Source of the DNA: an uncultured Candidatus Saccharibacteria bacterium
GTDB taxonomy: Bacteria > Patescibacteriota > Saccharimonadia > Saccharimonadales > Saccharimonadaceae
Assembly: GCA_947306745.1 (NCBI GenBank)
Contig: CAMZHH010000006.1
Coordinates: 1-41,366 of the forward strand
Direction: 5' to 3'
DNA length: 41,366 bases
Shown here: positions 15,263 to 23,055 of the stretch, one piece after another
How the letters are laid out: every line of letters starts with the position of its first letter
Numbering within the stretch: the stretch's first letter is position 1
Notes under the pieces: generated by a model
Databases searched by the model: none
Seen by the model: only the letters and a program-made list of their open reading frames with translations
Told to the model about the DNA's origin: nothing
Made by a program: the position numbers and the translations under genes

Positions 15263-15338
15263 GGGGTGTTAGCTCAGTTGGTAGAGCGATTGGTTCGCAA
15301 TCAATAGGTCAGGAGTTCGAATCTCCTACACTCCACCA
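15263..15338 (+). tRNA. tRNA-Ala (CGC)
   Basis: Complete 76-nt cloverleaf. Acceptor GGGGTGT/ACACTCC with the G3-U70 pair that marks alanine tRNAs; anticodon arm ATTGG-TTCGCAA-TCAAT with anticodon CGC; T arm AGGAG-TTCGAAT-CTCCT; discriminator A and encoded CCA. Confidence 0.95.
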
Positions 15339-15360
15339 AATTTTTCATTTTTCAATAAAG

Positions 15361-15393
15361 CCGTATTTATAAAATCCAAATACGGTCTTTTTT
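15361..15393. terminator. Terminator between tRNA-Ala and the pilus locus
   Basis: CCGTATTT/AAATACGG stem followed on the plus strand by TCTTTTTT. It lies directly after the stop of the detached anchor (15394), so it may serve both strands. Confidence 0.8.
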
Positions 15394-15492
15394 CTACAAT
15401 CTAATTCGAGCAAATTTTCGCTTCATTACCAAACTTACTACTAAGCCAGTTATAGATCCGATTATTACGAAATATGGTAATAGATTTTCATT
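15394..15492 (-). pseudogene. Detached membrane anchor of the second surface protein
   Basis: Not a gene by itself. In the frame of the 16183-17328 ORF, +1 from the 15488-16186 ORF, the minus strand reads NENLLPYFVIIGSITGLVV, then SLVMKRKFARIRL and a stop. This is a hydrophobic helix with a basic tail, as in sortase-type or simple C-terminal anchors. One base fewer in the AAA at 15491-15493 would join it to the upstream ORF, just after FLPISNQ. Either the gene is frameshifted or the sequence holds an error here. Confidence 0.65.
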
Positions 15493-16186
15493 TCTGATTA
15501 GAAATCGGCAAGAATTCGCCATTCGCATCTTTTACTTGCTGACGAATGTAAATTACTGGCGACAGCACAGTATTGTTATATCTCGTCGTGCCTGCCCAGT
15601 TCGCAATATTAATACTAAAATTCAAAGAATTACCAGCATTAATTACCTGCGTGCCCATATTCGTAAAGTCCAAGGTACCATTTTTTACGGCTTTTGTTGA
15701 AATTGTAGCAACACCAGTTGTATTTGCCGGATTATCTGTATCAAATAATTCTATTTGCGTTATGCCAGGCGTTTCATCAGTTAGAAGTCTACCCATATAA
15801 GCAAAACCTTCAGACCCCGTAGCGTCACGCTGAATCTGTGTACCAGCCGGAATTATACCAAAATCATACTCTAATTCATGAATATAGTCATTCGGCTCTA
15901 AACCTAATTCAACACCAGTAACAACGCCCGCATAACCATATTGGCTACAAGCTTTATTTATATTAGTATCCTTCGTTACACCATTCGCCGAAACTACGTG
16001 CACAACGCCAATCCTACTATTTGGCGAACAGCTCAGCTCTACCGCAAGCACGCCTAAAACATTGTTATCGAAAGTGAATCTGATCGTCTTGTCATTACTG
16101 TCGACACTACCTTTGTTATTGATATAACCAATGCCTAGTGAACCCTGCGAATACTTTTCGACTCTAGCCGTAGAGTTGTAGTTCAA
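15488..16186 (-). CDS. Surface protein, middle segment (probable frameshifted part)
   Basis: 232 residues from a TTG that overlaps the previous ORF's TGA (TTGA). No signal peptide. The content is typical of extracellular beta domains (NKGSVDSNDKTIRFTFDNN, NSLNFSINIANWAG). It ends GEFLPISNQK and stop, with no anchor, although an anchor is encoded just beyond in another frame. Most likely this is the middle of one gene that also includes 16183-17328 and 15394-15492. FLPISN resembles the xPx[ST]N signals (such as NPQTN) used by class B sortases, an inference. A separate, translationally coupled gene is less likely. Confidence 0.6.
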   Translation of the reverse strand: MNYNSTARVEKYSQGSLGIGYINNKGSVDSNDKTIRFTFDNNVLGVLAVELSCSPNSRIGVVHVVSANGVTKDTNINKACSQYGYAGVVTGVELGLEPNDYIHELEYDFGIIPAGTQIQRDATGSEGFAYMGRLLTDETPGITQIELFDTDNPANTTGVATISTKAVKNGTLDFTNMGTQVINAGNSLNFSINIANWAGTTRYNNTVLSPVIYIRQQVKDANGEFLPISNQK

Positions 16187-17328
16187 ATTATGCGCAGCTC
16201 AGTATCGTTCGGGTCCATGCTATTCCAGTTAAGCGTAACCGCTTCGCCGGACGGCAATACTTCAAAGCTTATAGTCTGCGTATTAATAAAATTAACTACA
16301 ACATCCTCGCCACTATCATCCCAATAGGTCGTCACACCATTACTTTTTACTTGATAGATTTTTCCATCTTCAGCGTCTTCTGGTATTACTATCGCATACG
16401 GAACCGCGCCGTCGCCGTTAGCACTAGCCGCAAATGTTCTTGTAATTACATAATTACCATTCGCAGCATCGCTATCGTCAATCGACCATGTAGCATCTGC
16501 ACCTTGAAGCACAATTTTTGCCGCCGGATCATCGACCGACATATAGTAAGTTACGTTTTTAATTAAACGTTTTACATCATACTCACCGAATACGATATTT
16601 CCTCTCACTAGACGATAATACCCCTCGTACGATTGATGCGTCACGCCTGGTTTTACATATACTTTACGACTCGTAACGTAGAATTTACCGCCTGTACTTT
16701 TACCATCTGGCACGCTTACATCGACGCTAGCTGTTTCTATCTCAGAGTTATTTACCATCAACTTTACTAACAATGCATCTTCAATGTAATCAGTATTAAT
16801 AATTGAATCGGCTTTTACAATGATACTAATCGATAATGCCGACGCGCCATCAACTAAGTGATAAATCCTAGTGCCAGAATTCTTAAAGTCATAGCCTAAT
16901 ACTTTTTCGTGATCGAGAGCTACAGTTTCGACGCCGCCAGAACGACTCGTATCTATTTGCGCGGAAAGATTCTGATCGGACGATCCGTCATCAACCCACG
17001 ACATTCCAACTGGCAATTTAACAACCAAATCTTTCGTGCCACTCGGTAAATTTCTCAAAGAGATTTTTGCATTATATATATTCGAATCAGCACTATTACT
17101 ACCGACGCGAGTATAACTAAAATTCGCTACAGCATCATCAATTCCCTGCGAAAAATCCACCAAGCCATTATCGTCCGTGATAGTAGCCGTCATATATACA
17201 GCAGCTGCACGCGAATTATGCAAATTAATCACATTCGCCACGATAATTGTGGTCATCAGCAAAGTCAAAAGAAAACCAAAAATTAAAACAAAGCGTTTCC
17301 TATCGATTCTTCGGCGAATTGTTTTCAT
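16183..17328 (-). CDS. Secreted surface protein, N-terminal segment (candidate accessory/tip pilin)
   Basis: 381 residues. A basic N-terminus (MKTIRRRIDRKR) and hydrophobic core (about 13-35) form a signal peptide or anchor with likely cleavage near NSRAAAVY. The rest is beta-rich extracellular sequence (NIYNAKISLRNLPSGTKDLV, KFYVTSRKVYVKPGVTHQ). It stops after DPNDTELRII with no anchor; the next ORF continues in the -1 frame. Own promoter (17382-17387), GGAGG ribosome-binding site. Its position beside a pilin, a SipA homologue and a class B sortase suggests an accessory or tip subunit like Cpa, but no Cpa thioester motif is recognised. Confidence 0.7.
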   Translation of the reverse strand: MKTIRRRIDRKRFVLIFGFLLTLLMTTIIVANVINLHNSRAAAVYMTATITDDNGLVDFSQGIDDAVANFSYTRVGSNSADSNIYNAKISLRNLPSGTKDLVVKLPVGMSWVDDGSSDQNLSAQIDTSRSGGVETVALDHEKVLGYDFKNSGTRIYHLVDGASALSISIIVKADSIINTDYIEDALLVKLMVNNSEIETASVDVSVPDGKSTGGKFYVTSRKVYVKPGVTHQSYEGYYRLVRGNIVFGEYDVKRLIKNVTYYMSVDDPAAKIVLQGADATWSIDDSDAANGNYVITRTFAASANGDGAVPYAIVIPEDAEDGKIYQVKSNGVTTYWDDSGEDVVVNFINTQTISFEVLPSGEAVTLNWNSMDPNDTELRII

Positions 17329-17381
17329 ATTCCTCCAAAAATAGAAATATTATTAACAACTCACACATTCCACTTACGCTT

Positions 17382-17387
17382 AGTATA
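17382..17387 (-). promoter_or_regulatory. -10 box of the surface protein gene
   Basis: TGC-TATACT extended -10, with a ~48-nt leader ending in GGAGG. Confidence 0.5.
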
Positions 17388-17438
17388 GCAGCATATTCCT
17401 ATCATTTGATACACAAAAAACACTTTCTACCCGAATAA

Positions 17439-18131
17439 TTATAGCCCTATCAACATCAACAGCACGTCGCGCTTCCCACGATCTTGCGCATCGCAAGTGG
17501 ACAATAATAAATATCTATCTCCTTCAATATTATTTCTATATTTTGCTTCTTTAAAAATTAAATCGACGGTAGAAATATTATTCTTACTATGCTCGACATC
17601 GTATACTTTTTGCTCAACTGCGGATATTAGCGCAAATGCTACAGTACGCAACTGATATTTGCTATCGCCAACATATAATTCACCTCCAGTATGCGCGTCG
17701 AAATAATTACGATCCGAAAATTTCGTTACGTCTGAAAACATTTTTCCATATCCCATTCGATGTCCATAAAGCACAGAGAATAAGTCACTAAAATCAGCCG
17801 CATTTCGATAATCTAAAAAGACGCTCCCCGCTGTCGCCCATTCTTTTTTATAATTTCTGGCCAAATAGTAATCATTATCCCCACCCTGCAAAATGGGATA
17901 ATTAATCCCCGTACCATCAACTCGAATCCATCCAATTACATCCTCATTTATCGTTTTTAATGCTTTAAAATCCAATTCTTTGTTATTATTTTCTGGTGCT
18001 AATTTTTCAATTTCCCGCGGTAAATCTGCACTATGCACAACAATCTGCGCATCCGTTAACAAATAACAGCAAATTATCACAATAAACAACGCCATTATTA
18101 CCGCAATCATTTCTCCAATTCGTAATAGCAA
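17439..18131 (-). CDS. Class B sortase
   Basis: About 230 residues from TTG 18131. The frame is open to ATG 18236, but that would overlap sipA by 88 bp in Trp/Arg-rich, out-of-frame text, so the shorter start is preferred; the choice is uncertain. N-terminal membrane anchor (RIGEMIAVIMALFIVIICCY), then a sortase domain: catalytic His in VLYGHRMGYGK (H124), Cys in LLLSTCDAQDRGKRDV (C213) with the following Arg. GWIRVDGTGINYPILQG and NYYL-type text before it are class B features. In streptococcal FCT islands a class B sortase (SrtC2/SrtB) polymerises FctA pilin with help from SipA, and all three are found here. Confidence 0.88.
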   Translation of the reverse strand: MLLRIGEMIAVIMALFIVIICCYLLTDAQIVVHSADLPREIEKLAPENNNKELDFKALKTINEDVIGWIRVDGTGINYPILQGGDNDYYLARNYKKEWATAGSVFLDYRNAADFSDLFSVLYGHRMGYGKMFSDVTKFSDRNYFDAHTGGELYVGDSKYQLRTVAFALISAVEQKVYDVEHSKNNISTVDLIFKEAKYRNNIEGDRYLLLSTCDAQDRGKRDVLLMLIGL

Positions 18132-18148
18132 TCGAATTCCCAGATAGC

Positions 18149-18436
18149 TTAAATCTCGCGCCCCCGCCAAAGCAGAACGGCGCGACCAATGATATCCTGT
18201 TCCCCATTGAAACGTCCTACTTCGCCATTCTTCCATATCACCACGTCCTCCAAATTCGGCGCGAATAATCTTTCATAAAATACCAAATCACCATCACGCA
18301 AATCTGGCGCAAGCTGATTATTATTTATTCTTTTTACACCCATAGCCATACAAATAGCTAAGATACACATACTAACTATCAGCGCACGCCAGCCCAAACG
18401 CCACCACCGATATCCATATTTCCTGTTAATTTTCAT
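18149..18436 (-). CDS. SipA-like signal peptidase homologue without catalytic residues
   Basis: 95 residues from ATG 18436, which overlaps the pilin stop by 11 bp. The frame opens upstream at 18469, inside the pilin gene. One membrane segment (about 18-34) is followed by a signal-peptidase I core, QLAPDLRDGDLVFYERLF and QDIIGRAVLLW. Aligned by eye to SMxPTLxxGD and YIKRV, the catalytic Ser is Gln41 and the Lys is Gly84. Loss of both also marks SipA of streptococcal FctA pilus islands, where it acts as an assembly factor rather than a peptidase. The protein is short, ending soon after the Lys-equivalent region. Confidence 0.8.
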   Translation of the reverse strand: MKINRKYGYRWWRLGWRALIVSMCILAICMAMGVKRINNNQLAPDLRDGDLVFYERLFAPNLEDVVIWKNGEVGRFNGEQDIIGRAVLLWRGREI

Positions 18437-19523
18437 TAACTTTTGCAGAAGCGACTTTGCGAATTGCAAATATGCCAGCTATACAAATTCCTGCCAATAC
18501 CATAAATGGCCAACCCTTTGTAACAATACCAGTTAAGACACTAGCTTCTTTTTTGTTTACGAAGTTTACTTGGTTGTTATCGCTTAACGACTCCGGAGTA
18601 CTTATATTCGCCGTCTCCAGTACTGTCCCATTATTCGTATTCGTTTCTACATCATTAATCCATGCAGTATAGCCATCGTACAAATCTTCAACTACCGTAA
18701 ACGTTGCGCCAACCGGAATTTCCATTTCGTCCCCATTCGCGCCAATTAATGCAGTTTGTCCATGTTTTAAGTAAATATAATTATCATTACCAACTGTAAA
18801 CTGCGATAAAGTTTGAATGGTCTCACCGTTGTATTCTATACTTTCATCCTGACCAGAAATCGTAAACACATCACCATCACTTGCGCCATCAACAGTTACA
18901 CGAAACTTAAAATATTGATCTCTACGAGCTAAATTGCCTTCGACATTCTTCGTAATCTTCGCATATGTTAATACAGCTTCACTAGTGAACAATACGTCGC
19001 CTTTATCGCCGGTACCATTTTTCTTCGCCTGAAGCGACAAAGTCGGAATTAGTTTACCTGTCGGCGCGCCATTAGCATCCAACTCATTACGTACAGATAC
19101 GTAAATATGATATTTCGTCGAATCTATCGGATACGCACTAGCATTCGTACTGCCAGTTTCCGAAAGAATAAAAGTATAATCGCCTACTTCCGTGAAACCA
19201 ACGCCGCTTAGATCTAAGTAATTATTCGCAGCCGCATAGCCATCGAATGCAAAAGCATGATCGAATCTTACATAAATATCATCCGGCAATCCAGTTACTG
19301 TGGCGGGATTATCTGATGCTTCCTCGATTCCATAAGTAAAAGTATTTGTTACTTGATTCTTTAATCCCGTCAGACTGCGCTGAATCGTAATCGTTTGCGG
19401 ACTATCCGAATTGCTAGAAAGCGTTACTGGCGCTTCAATTGCACTTGCCATCCCGCCACCGCTCAAGAATGTTATCAATATTGTCGAAAATGTCAAAAAA
19501 CTCTCACGAATTTTACTTCGCAT
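18426..19523 (-). CDS. FctA/Spy0128-like sortase-dependent major pilin
   Basis: 365 residues. Signal peptide with likely cut after GMASA (residue 28). Two Ig-like domains follow, then the cell-wall sorting region NQVNFVNKKEASVLTGIVTK, a membrane helix (WPFMVLAGICIAGIFAI) and a basic tail. The C-domain has the isopeptide set Lys192 (YAKITKNVEGN), Glu279 (FTVVED) and Asn323 (NFVNKK). The N-domain keeps the Glu (YTFILSETG, E132), but its expected Lys and Asn positions look changed (R49/L185), so it may lack the bond. The TG of VLTG is the presumed sortase cleavage site. AAGGAGG lies just before ATG 19523. First gene of pilin-sipA-sortase. Confidence 0.85.
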   Translation of the reverse strand: MRSKIRESFLTFSTILITFLSGGGMASAIEAPVTLSSNSDSPQTITIQRSLTGLKNQVTNTFTYGIEEASDNPATVTGLPDDIYVRFDHAFAFDGYAAANNYLDLSGVGFTEVGDYTFILSETGSTNASAYPIDSTKYHIYVSVRNELDANGAPTGKLIPTLSLQAKKNGTGDKGDVLFTSEAVLTYAKITKNVEGNLARRDQYFKFRVTVDGASDGDVFTISGQDESIEYNGETIQTLSQFTVGNDNYIYLKHGQTALIGANGDEMEIPVGATFTVVEDLYDGYTAWINDVETNTNNGTVLETANISTPESLSDNNQVNFVNKKEASVLTGIVTKGWPFMVLAGICIAGIFAIRKVASAKVNEN

Positions 19524-19593
19524 ACACCTCCTTATTTGTTTTTATTTTTGCCATCAAAAATATCACGTCACCATCGACTATTTCCTCCGTTAA

Positions 19594-19622
19594 AATTTAT
19601 ATATCACCAATAATATCGTCAA
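19594..19622 (-). promoter_or_regulatory. Possible promoter of the pilin operon
   Basis: -35 TTGACG (19617-19622) with TAAATT at 17 nt or TATAAA at 15 nt. The leader is ~65-75 nt and holds an extra GGAGG. Confidence 0.4.
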
Positions 19623-19658
19623 TAACGGATTAGCCAAGCATAAGTTCAATATTTTTTG

Positions 19659-21281
19659 TTATTTTTTGACGGCTTTATCTGTTACGTCAAATTTTTCCAT
19701 ATACAAACCAAGCAATAGTCTCGTCTGCGAATAGAACGCACAGAATGACGAATATACAATCGCAATAATTGGCGAAATAATCCATTGAATCACCATGAAG
19801 ATTTTTTTGGTCTTTTTATAACGAGCTGGGCGAGGAGGTAATAATTTCAAAGACAATAAAATCGAAATCGAAAGCATACATGCCGCAAAAGTCTGAATAT
19901 AGCTTACGACCATCGGCAAGTTATGCGACAACAAATCGCGCGATTCTAGCTGGAACATCAAAGGCACCCAACCACCAAACGCTACAATCGGCGCAATTGC
20001 AGCCAAAGTAACGTGGCCATCTAACAATCGAATAAATTTCGGCACCAAACTCAAGTAACGCACCGTACGCTGCTTCGAGAACATATACGTACCAACATAG
20101 GCCACATCCGAAGCCCCATAATCCCAACGACGCAATTGCACCCATTGCGCCTTTAATGTCTTGAATAAACCTTTCGATAATACTGCGTCTTGATAAATAG
20201 GCGCGCGAATCGGCACCACATCATATACACCGTCAAAATAGAACAGTGAGCGCCAATATTGGTGTCCATCTTCCACAATCGTACGCGTGCTCCAAAAATT
20301 CATTTCCACAAGCGCATCAAGTGGCTGAGAGTGTGAAGCAAAGTTGCGCAAAACGTGTGGACGCATTGTACAAATTAAGTTCCAGAAAGAGTTTGTACAA
20401 GCCACCACGCGCGTTACTGCTGGTGCATCCCAAATATTATTCGTAAATAATGACACTGGCTGATAACTCAAACGTTTGCGATCTTCACGCACGATAAACT
20501 CATAGGCGACCTGATCGAAATAGCACGGATGTGGGCGATTATCGCAGTCCAAAGTCGTCACAATCACATCACCATAACGCAAACCACGCTTCTTTACATA
20601 TTCACTTAATACCCTACCTGCGTTAGTAATATTTCCACCTTTACCAACTACCTCTCCAGGAATATCTGCGGGGTGCTTCGCAAGAATAAAACCGCCAAAC
20701 TTCTTTTTGTAGTTCTTTTCCAAAACTTTAGCTACTTTTTCGGTTTCTGGACCGCCACGCTCTTCGTACGCAATTACGATAAACATTTGGTCTTTTGGAT
20801 AAGTCGTCTTTAAAACACTCTCCAAAGTAGGAGTTAAAACATCCAAAGTTTCGTTATACATCGTAATAATCACCGCATGATACACTTGGCTCGGCTTCGG
20901 GAAATAACCCTCCTCTGCCGCCGCCATCATGCAAAGATTATTCAAATGTACATCATACTGATATTCGTTCGATTTTCTACCTTTTAGGCGCGAATAACTA
21001 TCATTTGGATCCTCTAAATCTTCCAAACGCTTACGCCAATTGACCTTTACGCCCTTTTTTACGACTTTATAACCTTGAACCGTACGAAAAGCCACCCCAA
21101 TGGCCTTCACTAAACTCATAATTACAATCAAAAGCAAATATACCGAACCAGCAATTGGCGAAATAGCCGATAATACGACCAGCAAAATCACCATCCCATA
21201 ACTTAAGATACCAGGCAAAATCTCAAAAAAACGATACAGCGGCGTGCGCTTACCCGTAGGTATCTCTGTGACTTTTGACAT
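19659..21281 (-). CDS. Membrane-bound GT2 glycosyltransferase (processive type)
   Basis: 540 residues. Two N-terminal membrane helices (about 25-65), a cytoplasmic GT-A domain and at least three C-terminal helices. Catalytic signs: AVIITMYNETLDVLTPTL (nucleotide site), TTLDCDNRPHP (DxD, about 243), TIVEDGHQYWRS (ED base, about 336) and QLRRWDYGASD (QxxRW, about 380), as in cellulose/chitin/hyaluronan synthases. Makes or exports a polysaccharide or glycolipid from nucleotide sugars; product unknown. ATG directly follows the stop of the small membrane gene upstream (TAA-ATG), so the two form an operon. Confidence 0.88.
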   Translation of the reverse strand: MSKVTEIPTGKRTPLYRFFEILPGILSYGMVILLVVLSAISPIAGSVYLLLIVIMSLVKAIGVAFRTVQGYKVVKKGVKVNWRKRLEDLEDPNDSYSRLKGRKSNEYQYDVHLNNLCMMAAAEEGYFPKPSQVYHAVIITMYNETLDVLTPTLESVLKTTYPKDQMFIVIAYEERGGPETEKVAKVLEKNYKKKFGGFILAKHPADIPGEVVGKGGNITNAGRVLSEYVKKRGLRYGDVIVTTLDCDNRPHPCYFDQVAYEFIVREDRKRLSYQPVSLFTNNIWDAPAVTRVVACTNSFWNLICTMRPHVLRNFASHSQPLDALVEMNFWSTRTIVEDGHQYWRSLFYFDGVYDVVPIRAPIYQDAVLSKGLFKTLKAQWVQLRRWDYGASDVAYVGTYMFSKQRTVRYLSLVPKFIRLLDGHVTLAAIAPIVAFGGWVPLMFQLESRDLLSHNLPMVVSYIQTFAACMLSISILLSLKLLPPRPARYKKTKKIFMVIQWIISPIIAIVYSSFCAFYSQTRLLLGLYMEKFDVTDKAVKK

Positions 21282-21647
21282 TTATCCTTCTCCAATGATA
21301 CTCATCAGAAACTTAAGTGCTACCATAGTAATCACCATGCTGACACCCAAGAATAGGCGCGCGATATCCTTGCCACGCTTAGAGTATAATCTTGCACTTA
21401 ATAAATTGTGCCCAATCCCTAATACAACAGCTATGACCGAAAACGAAATCAAATACCACCAGTCACTCTGGGCGTAACCGTTATTAATATCTGAATAACG
21501 TGCCCAAACTTTAGGACGATTTGGATTCGAATTAATGATTGGCAACAAAAATAGCCAAACACTTAACGCAAATTGCGCCGCCATCCACCAAAATAGACCA
21601 CGATCTTTCTTGGCGATAGCCTTAAAATCTTCTGCTAACTCTTTCAT
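21282..21647 (-). CDS. Small three-helix membrane protein, GT2 partner
   Basis: 121 residues with membrane helices at about 20-37 (WWMAAQFALSVWLFLLPI), 65-83 and 97-115. No enzyme motif. Adjacent to and probably co-translated with the GT2 gene, so it is likely an accessory of that synthase (inference from position). -10 TAAAAT lies 11 nt before the ATG, giving a leader of only a few nt. Confidence 0.75.
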   Translation of the reverse strand: MKELAEDFKAIAKKDRGLFWWMAAQFALSVWLFLLPIINSNPNRPKVWARYSDINNGYAQSDWWYLISFSVIAVVLGIGHNLLSARLYSKRGKDIARLFLGVSMVITMVALKFLMSIIGEG

Positions 21648-21658
21648 AGCTTTGCATT

Positions 21659-21664
21659 ATTTTA
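21659..21664 (-). promoter_or_regulatory. -10 box, near-leaderless promoter of the GT2 operon
   Basis: ATATGG-TAAAAT extended -10. Confidence 0.55.
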
Positions 21665-21774
21665 CCATATAAGAGTAAAAAATGCGAATTAGCTCATGTT
21701 TAGCCCAACCTTAAATTTTAAGCTTACTTTCATGCTACTCCACTATTATTGCTAAGGTAAACAAGGAAAAATCT

Positions 21775-22362
21775 ATGAAACAAGCACTTAGAATTACACT
21801 TAATACTATAATGTCGGTCACAATCGTTTGTCTCGGTACGGCGGCCGGCTTTACCATTTATCAAGGATGCACAAACGAAAGCGCCGAAGATTCATCCACC
21901 GTACGGAACTTCCAAAATAAGAACATGCGCGGCAATCGTAATGAAAATAACCAAATGCCAAACAATAGCCAACAGCCACCGGAAATTCCAGACGGCGAAC
22001 AACCTAACGATGACCAACAATCGCCAGAAATTCCGAACAATGATTCAAACGACGATTCCGGTTCTGCTAGCGATAGACGTGGGCGTCGCAACAATTCAAG
22101 TGCCAATCAATCTTCGGTCATAGAAACAACAGCTACCGAAAGCGAGTCAGAAGACGACACGAAAAATACTCAAAACGACATTTCCGACAACGCACCAAAA
22201 CAATTCGAAGGCATTGACGGCCCTACATCAAAGAAAGATTTACTTCCATATTTTATCTGCGTAATCTGCGAAACGTTCGGCGCAACTGTTCTTCTCACTT
22301 ATCTAGTTATTTCGCGCTTCAATAAATGTAGCATCGTAGAATTAATGTCGAATAAAAAGTAA
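21775..22362 (+). CDS. Two-helix membrane protein with long disordered Asn/Gln/Pro linker
   Basis: 195 residues. N-terminal membrane segment (about 8-30), then ~120 residues of low-complexity linker with two PEIP-containing repeats (QQPPEIPDGEQPNDDQQ, QSPEIPNNDSND). A second membrane helix (about 157-180, LLPYFICVICETFGATVLLT) and a short basic tail follow. Not recognised as a family. The layout fits a cell-surface tether or stalk. AAGGA is 8 nt before ATG 21775. Opposite strand to its neighbours, so probably monocistronic. Confidence 0.75.
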   Translation: MKQALRITLNTIMSVTIVCLGTAAGFTIYQGCTNESAEDSSTVRNFQNKNMRGNRNENNQMPNNSQQPPEIPDGEQPNDDQQSPEIPNNDSNDDSGSASDRRGRRNNSSANQSSVIETTATESESEDDTKNTQNDISDNAPKQFEGIDGPTSKKDLLPYFICVICETFGATVLLTYLVISRFNKCSIVELMSNKK

Positions 22363-22369
22363 CTATTTC

Positions 22370-22404
22370 AAAAAAATAAAAGTAGCCGGTCCCTTTGGGC
22401 CGGC
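22370..22404 (-). terminator. Intrinsic terminator after the 22443-22916 gene
   Basis: GCCGG-CCC-AAA-GGG-A-CCGGC stem, then TACTTTTATTTTTTT on the minus strand. It may also serve the convergent plus-strand gene weakly. Confidence 0.8.
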
Positions 22405-22442
22405 ATTATTGTCAATCCGTCGGAAAAGTTAGAGTAAAAGCG

Positions 22443-22916
22443 TCAGTCGTAGTTACAAACTACACAGTCATAGGTGCCATACCATGCCCTATACGGGCAA
22501 AACAGGTTGCCGAGATGCAGAAGGTGATCAATTCCGCACCTGCTAGAGTCGGTAGCAACTACTACCACGAAGGTCTGATCCTCAATCTTCAGAACGGCGC
22601 ATCCCACCATCGTACCACGACCATCAAAGTCAATCGGATCGAAATGCTCTGCTCCATTGGCGATTTCTTTCAAGCAGCACTTGCAGTAGTCAATTACTGC
22701 CTGCCCTCTCAGAACATCGGTCCCATTCTCTTCGTCGATCGGGATTACGTCGGAGATGCCAACATCGATGTAGCCAATCTGGTCAGTCTGAAACCCCATC
22801 ACGATCGCAGCTCCATCAAGATGATGGTATGCCGCTTTCTCATGCAGGGCCTTAATCAACCCACTCACAATTTCCTTGGACTTCTCATGTTTCGCAAAGA
22901 TCTCGTCACTCTTCAT
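22443..22916 (-). CDS. Orphan Cys-containing protein of unknown function
   Basis: 157 residues from ATG 22916; GGTGGAA and a GAAAGTGAGG motif sit upstream. No signal peptide. Sequence suggests one alpha/beta domain (GAAIVMGFQTDQIGYIDVG, GCAVLKIEDQTFVVVVAT) with several Cys (YCKCC, SSRCGIDH, NLFCPYRAW, DCVVCNYD). The paired Cys could bind metal. It lies divergently next to the Fur-type metal regulator, which makes a metal link tempting but unproven. Single gene with its own promoter and terminator. Confidence 0.75.
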   Translation of the reverse strand: MKSDEIFAKHEKSKEIVSGLIKALHEKAAYHHLDGAAIVMGFQTDQIGYIDVGISDVIPIDEENGTDVLRGQAVIDYCKCCLKEIANGAEHFDPIDFDGRGTMVGCAVLKIEDQTFVVVVATDSSRCGIDHLLHLGNLFCPYRAWYGTYDCVVCNYD

Positions 22917-22974
22917 ATTCCACCAACCTCACTTTCATCGAAAACTATTTTCCGTGACGCCAGAAAACATGACT

Positions 22975-23003
22975 ATTTTACCATAAAAATACACAATTCG
23001 CAA
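22975..23003 (-). promoter_or_regulatory. Promoter of the 22443-22916 gene
   Basis: -35 TTGCGA (22998-23003), 17-nt spacer, -10 TAAAAT (22975-22980) preceded by TATGG; leader ~53 nt. Confidence 0.65.
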
Positions 23004-23020
23004 GTTTTGTCTAGAAAATC

Positions 23021-23049
23021 TTGCTTTTGGTCCCAGAAATGACTATAAT
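23021..23049 (+). promoter_or_regulatory. Promoter of the metal-uptake operon
   Basis: -35 TTGCTT (23021-23026), 17-nt spacer, -10 TATAAT (23044-23049). The Fur-type operator starts at the predicted transcription start. Confidence 0.75.
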
Positions 23050-23055
23050 AAAAAT

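Noticed and set aside
15485-15495. Programmed frameshift heptamer at CAGAAATGA
   Set aside because: No canonical X XXY YYZ slippery site or clear downstream structure; a simple indel is more economical.
18131-18236. N-terminal extension of the sortase to ATG 18236
   Set aside because: It would overlap sipA by 88 bp with Trp/Arg-rich out-of-frame text; other overlaps here are 11 bp or less. Not fully excluded.
22395-23042. 215-aa plus-strand ORF
   Set aside because: Antisense to the 22443-22916 gene, crossing its terminator and promoter; no ribosome-binding site.
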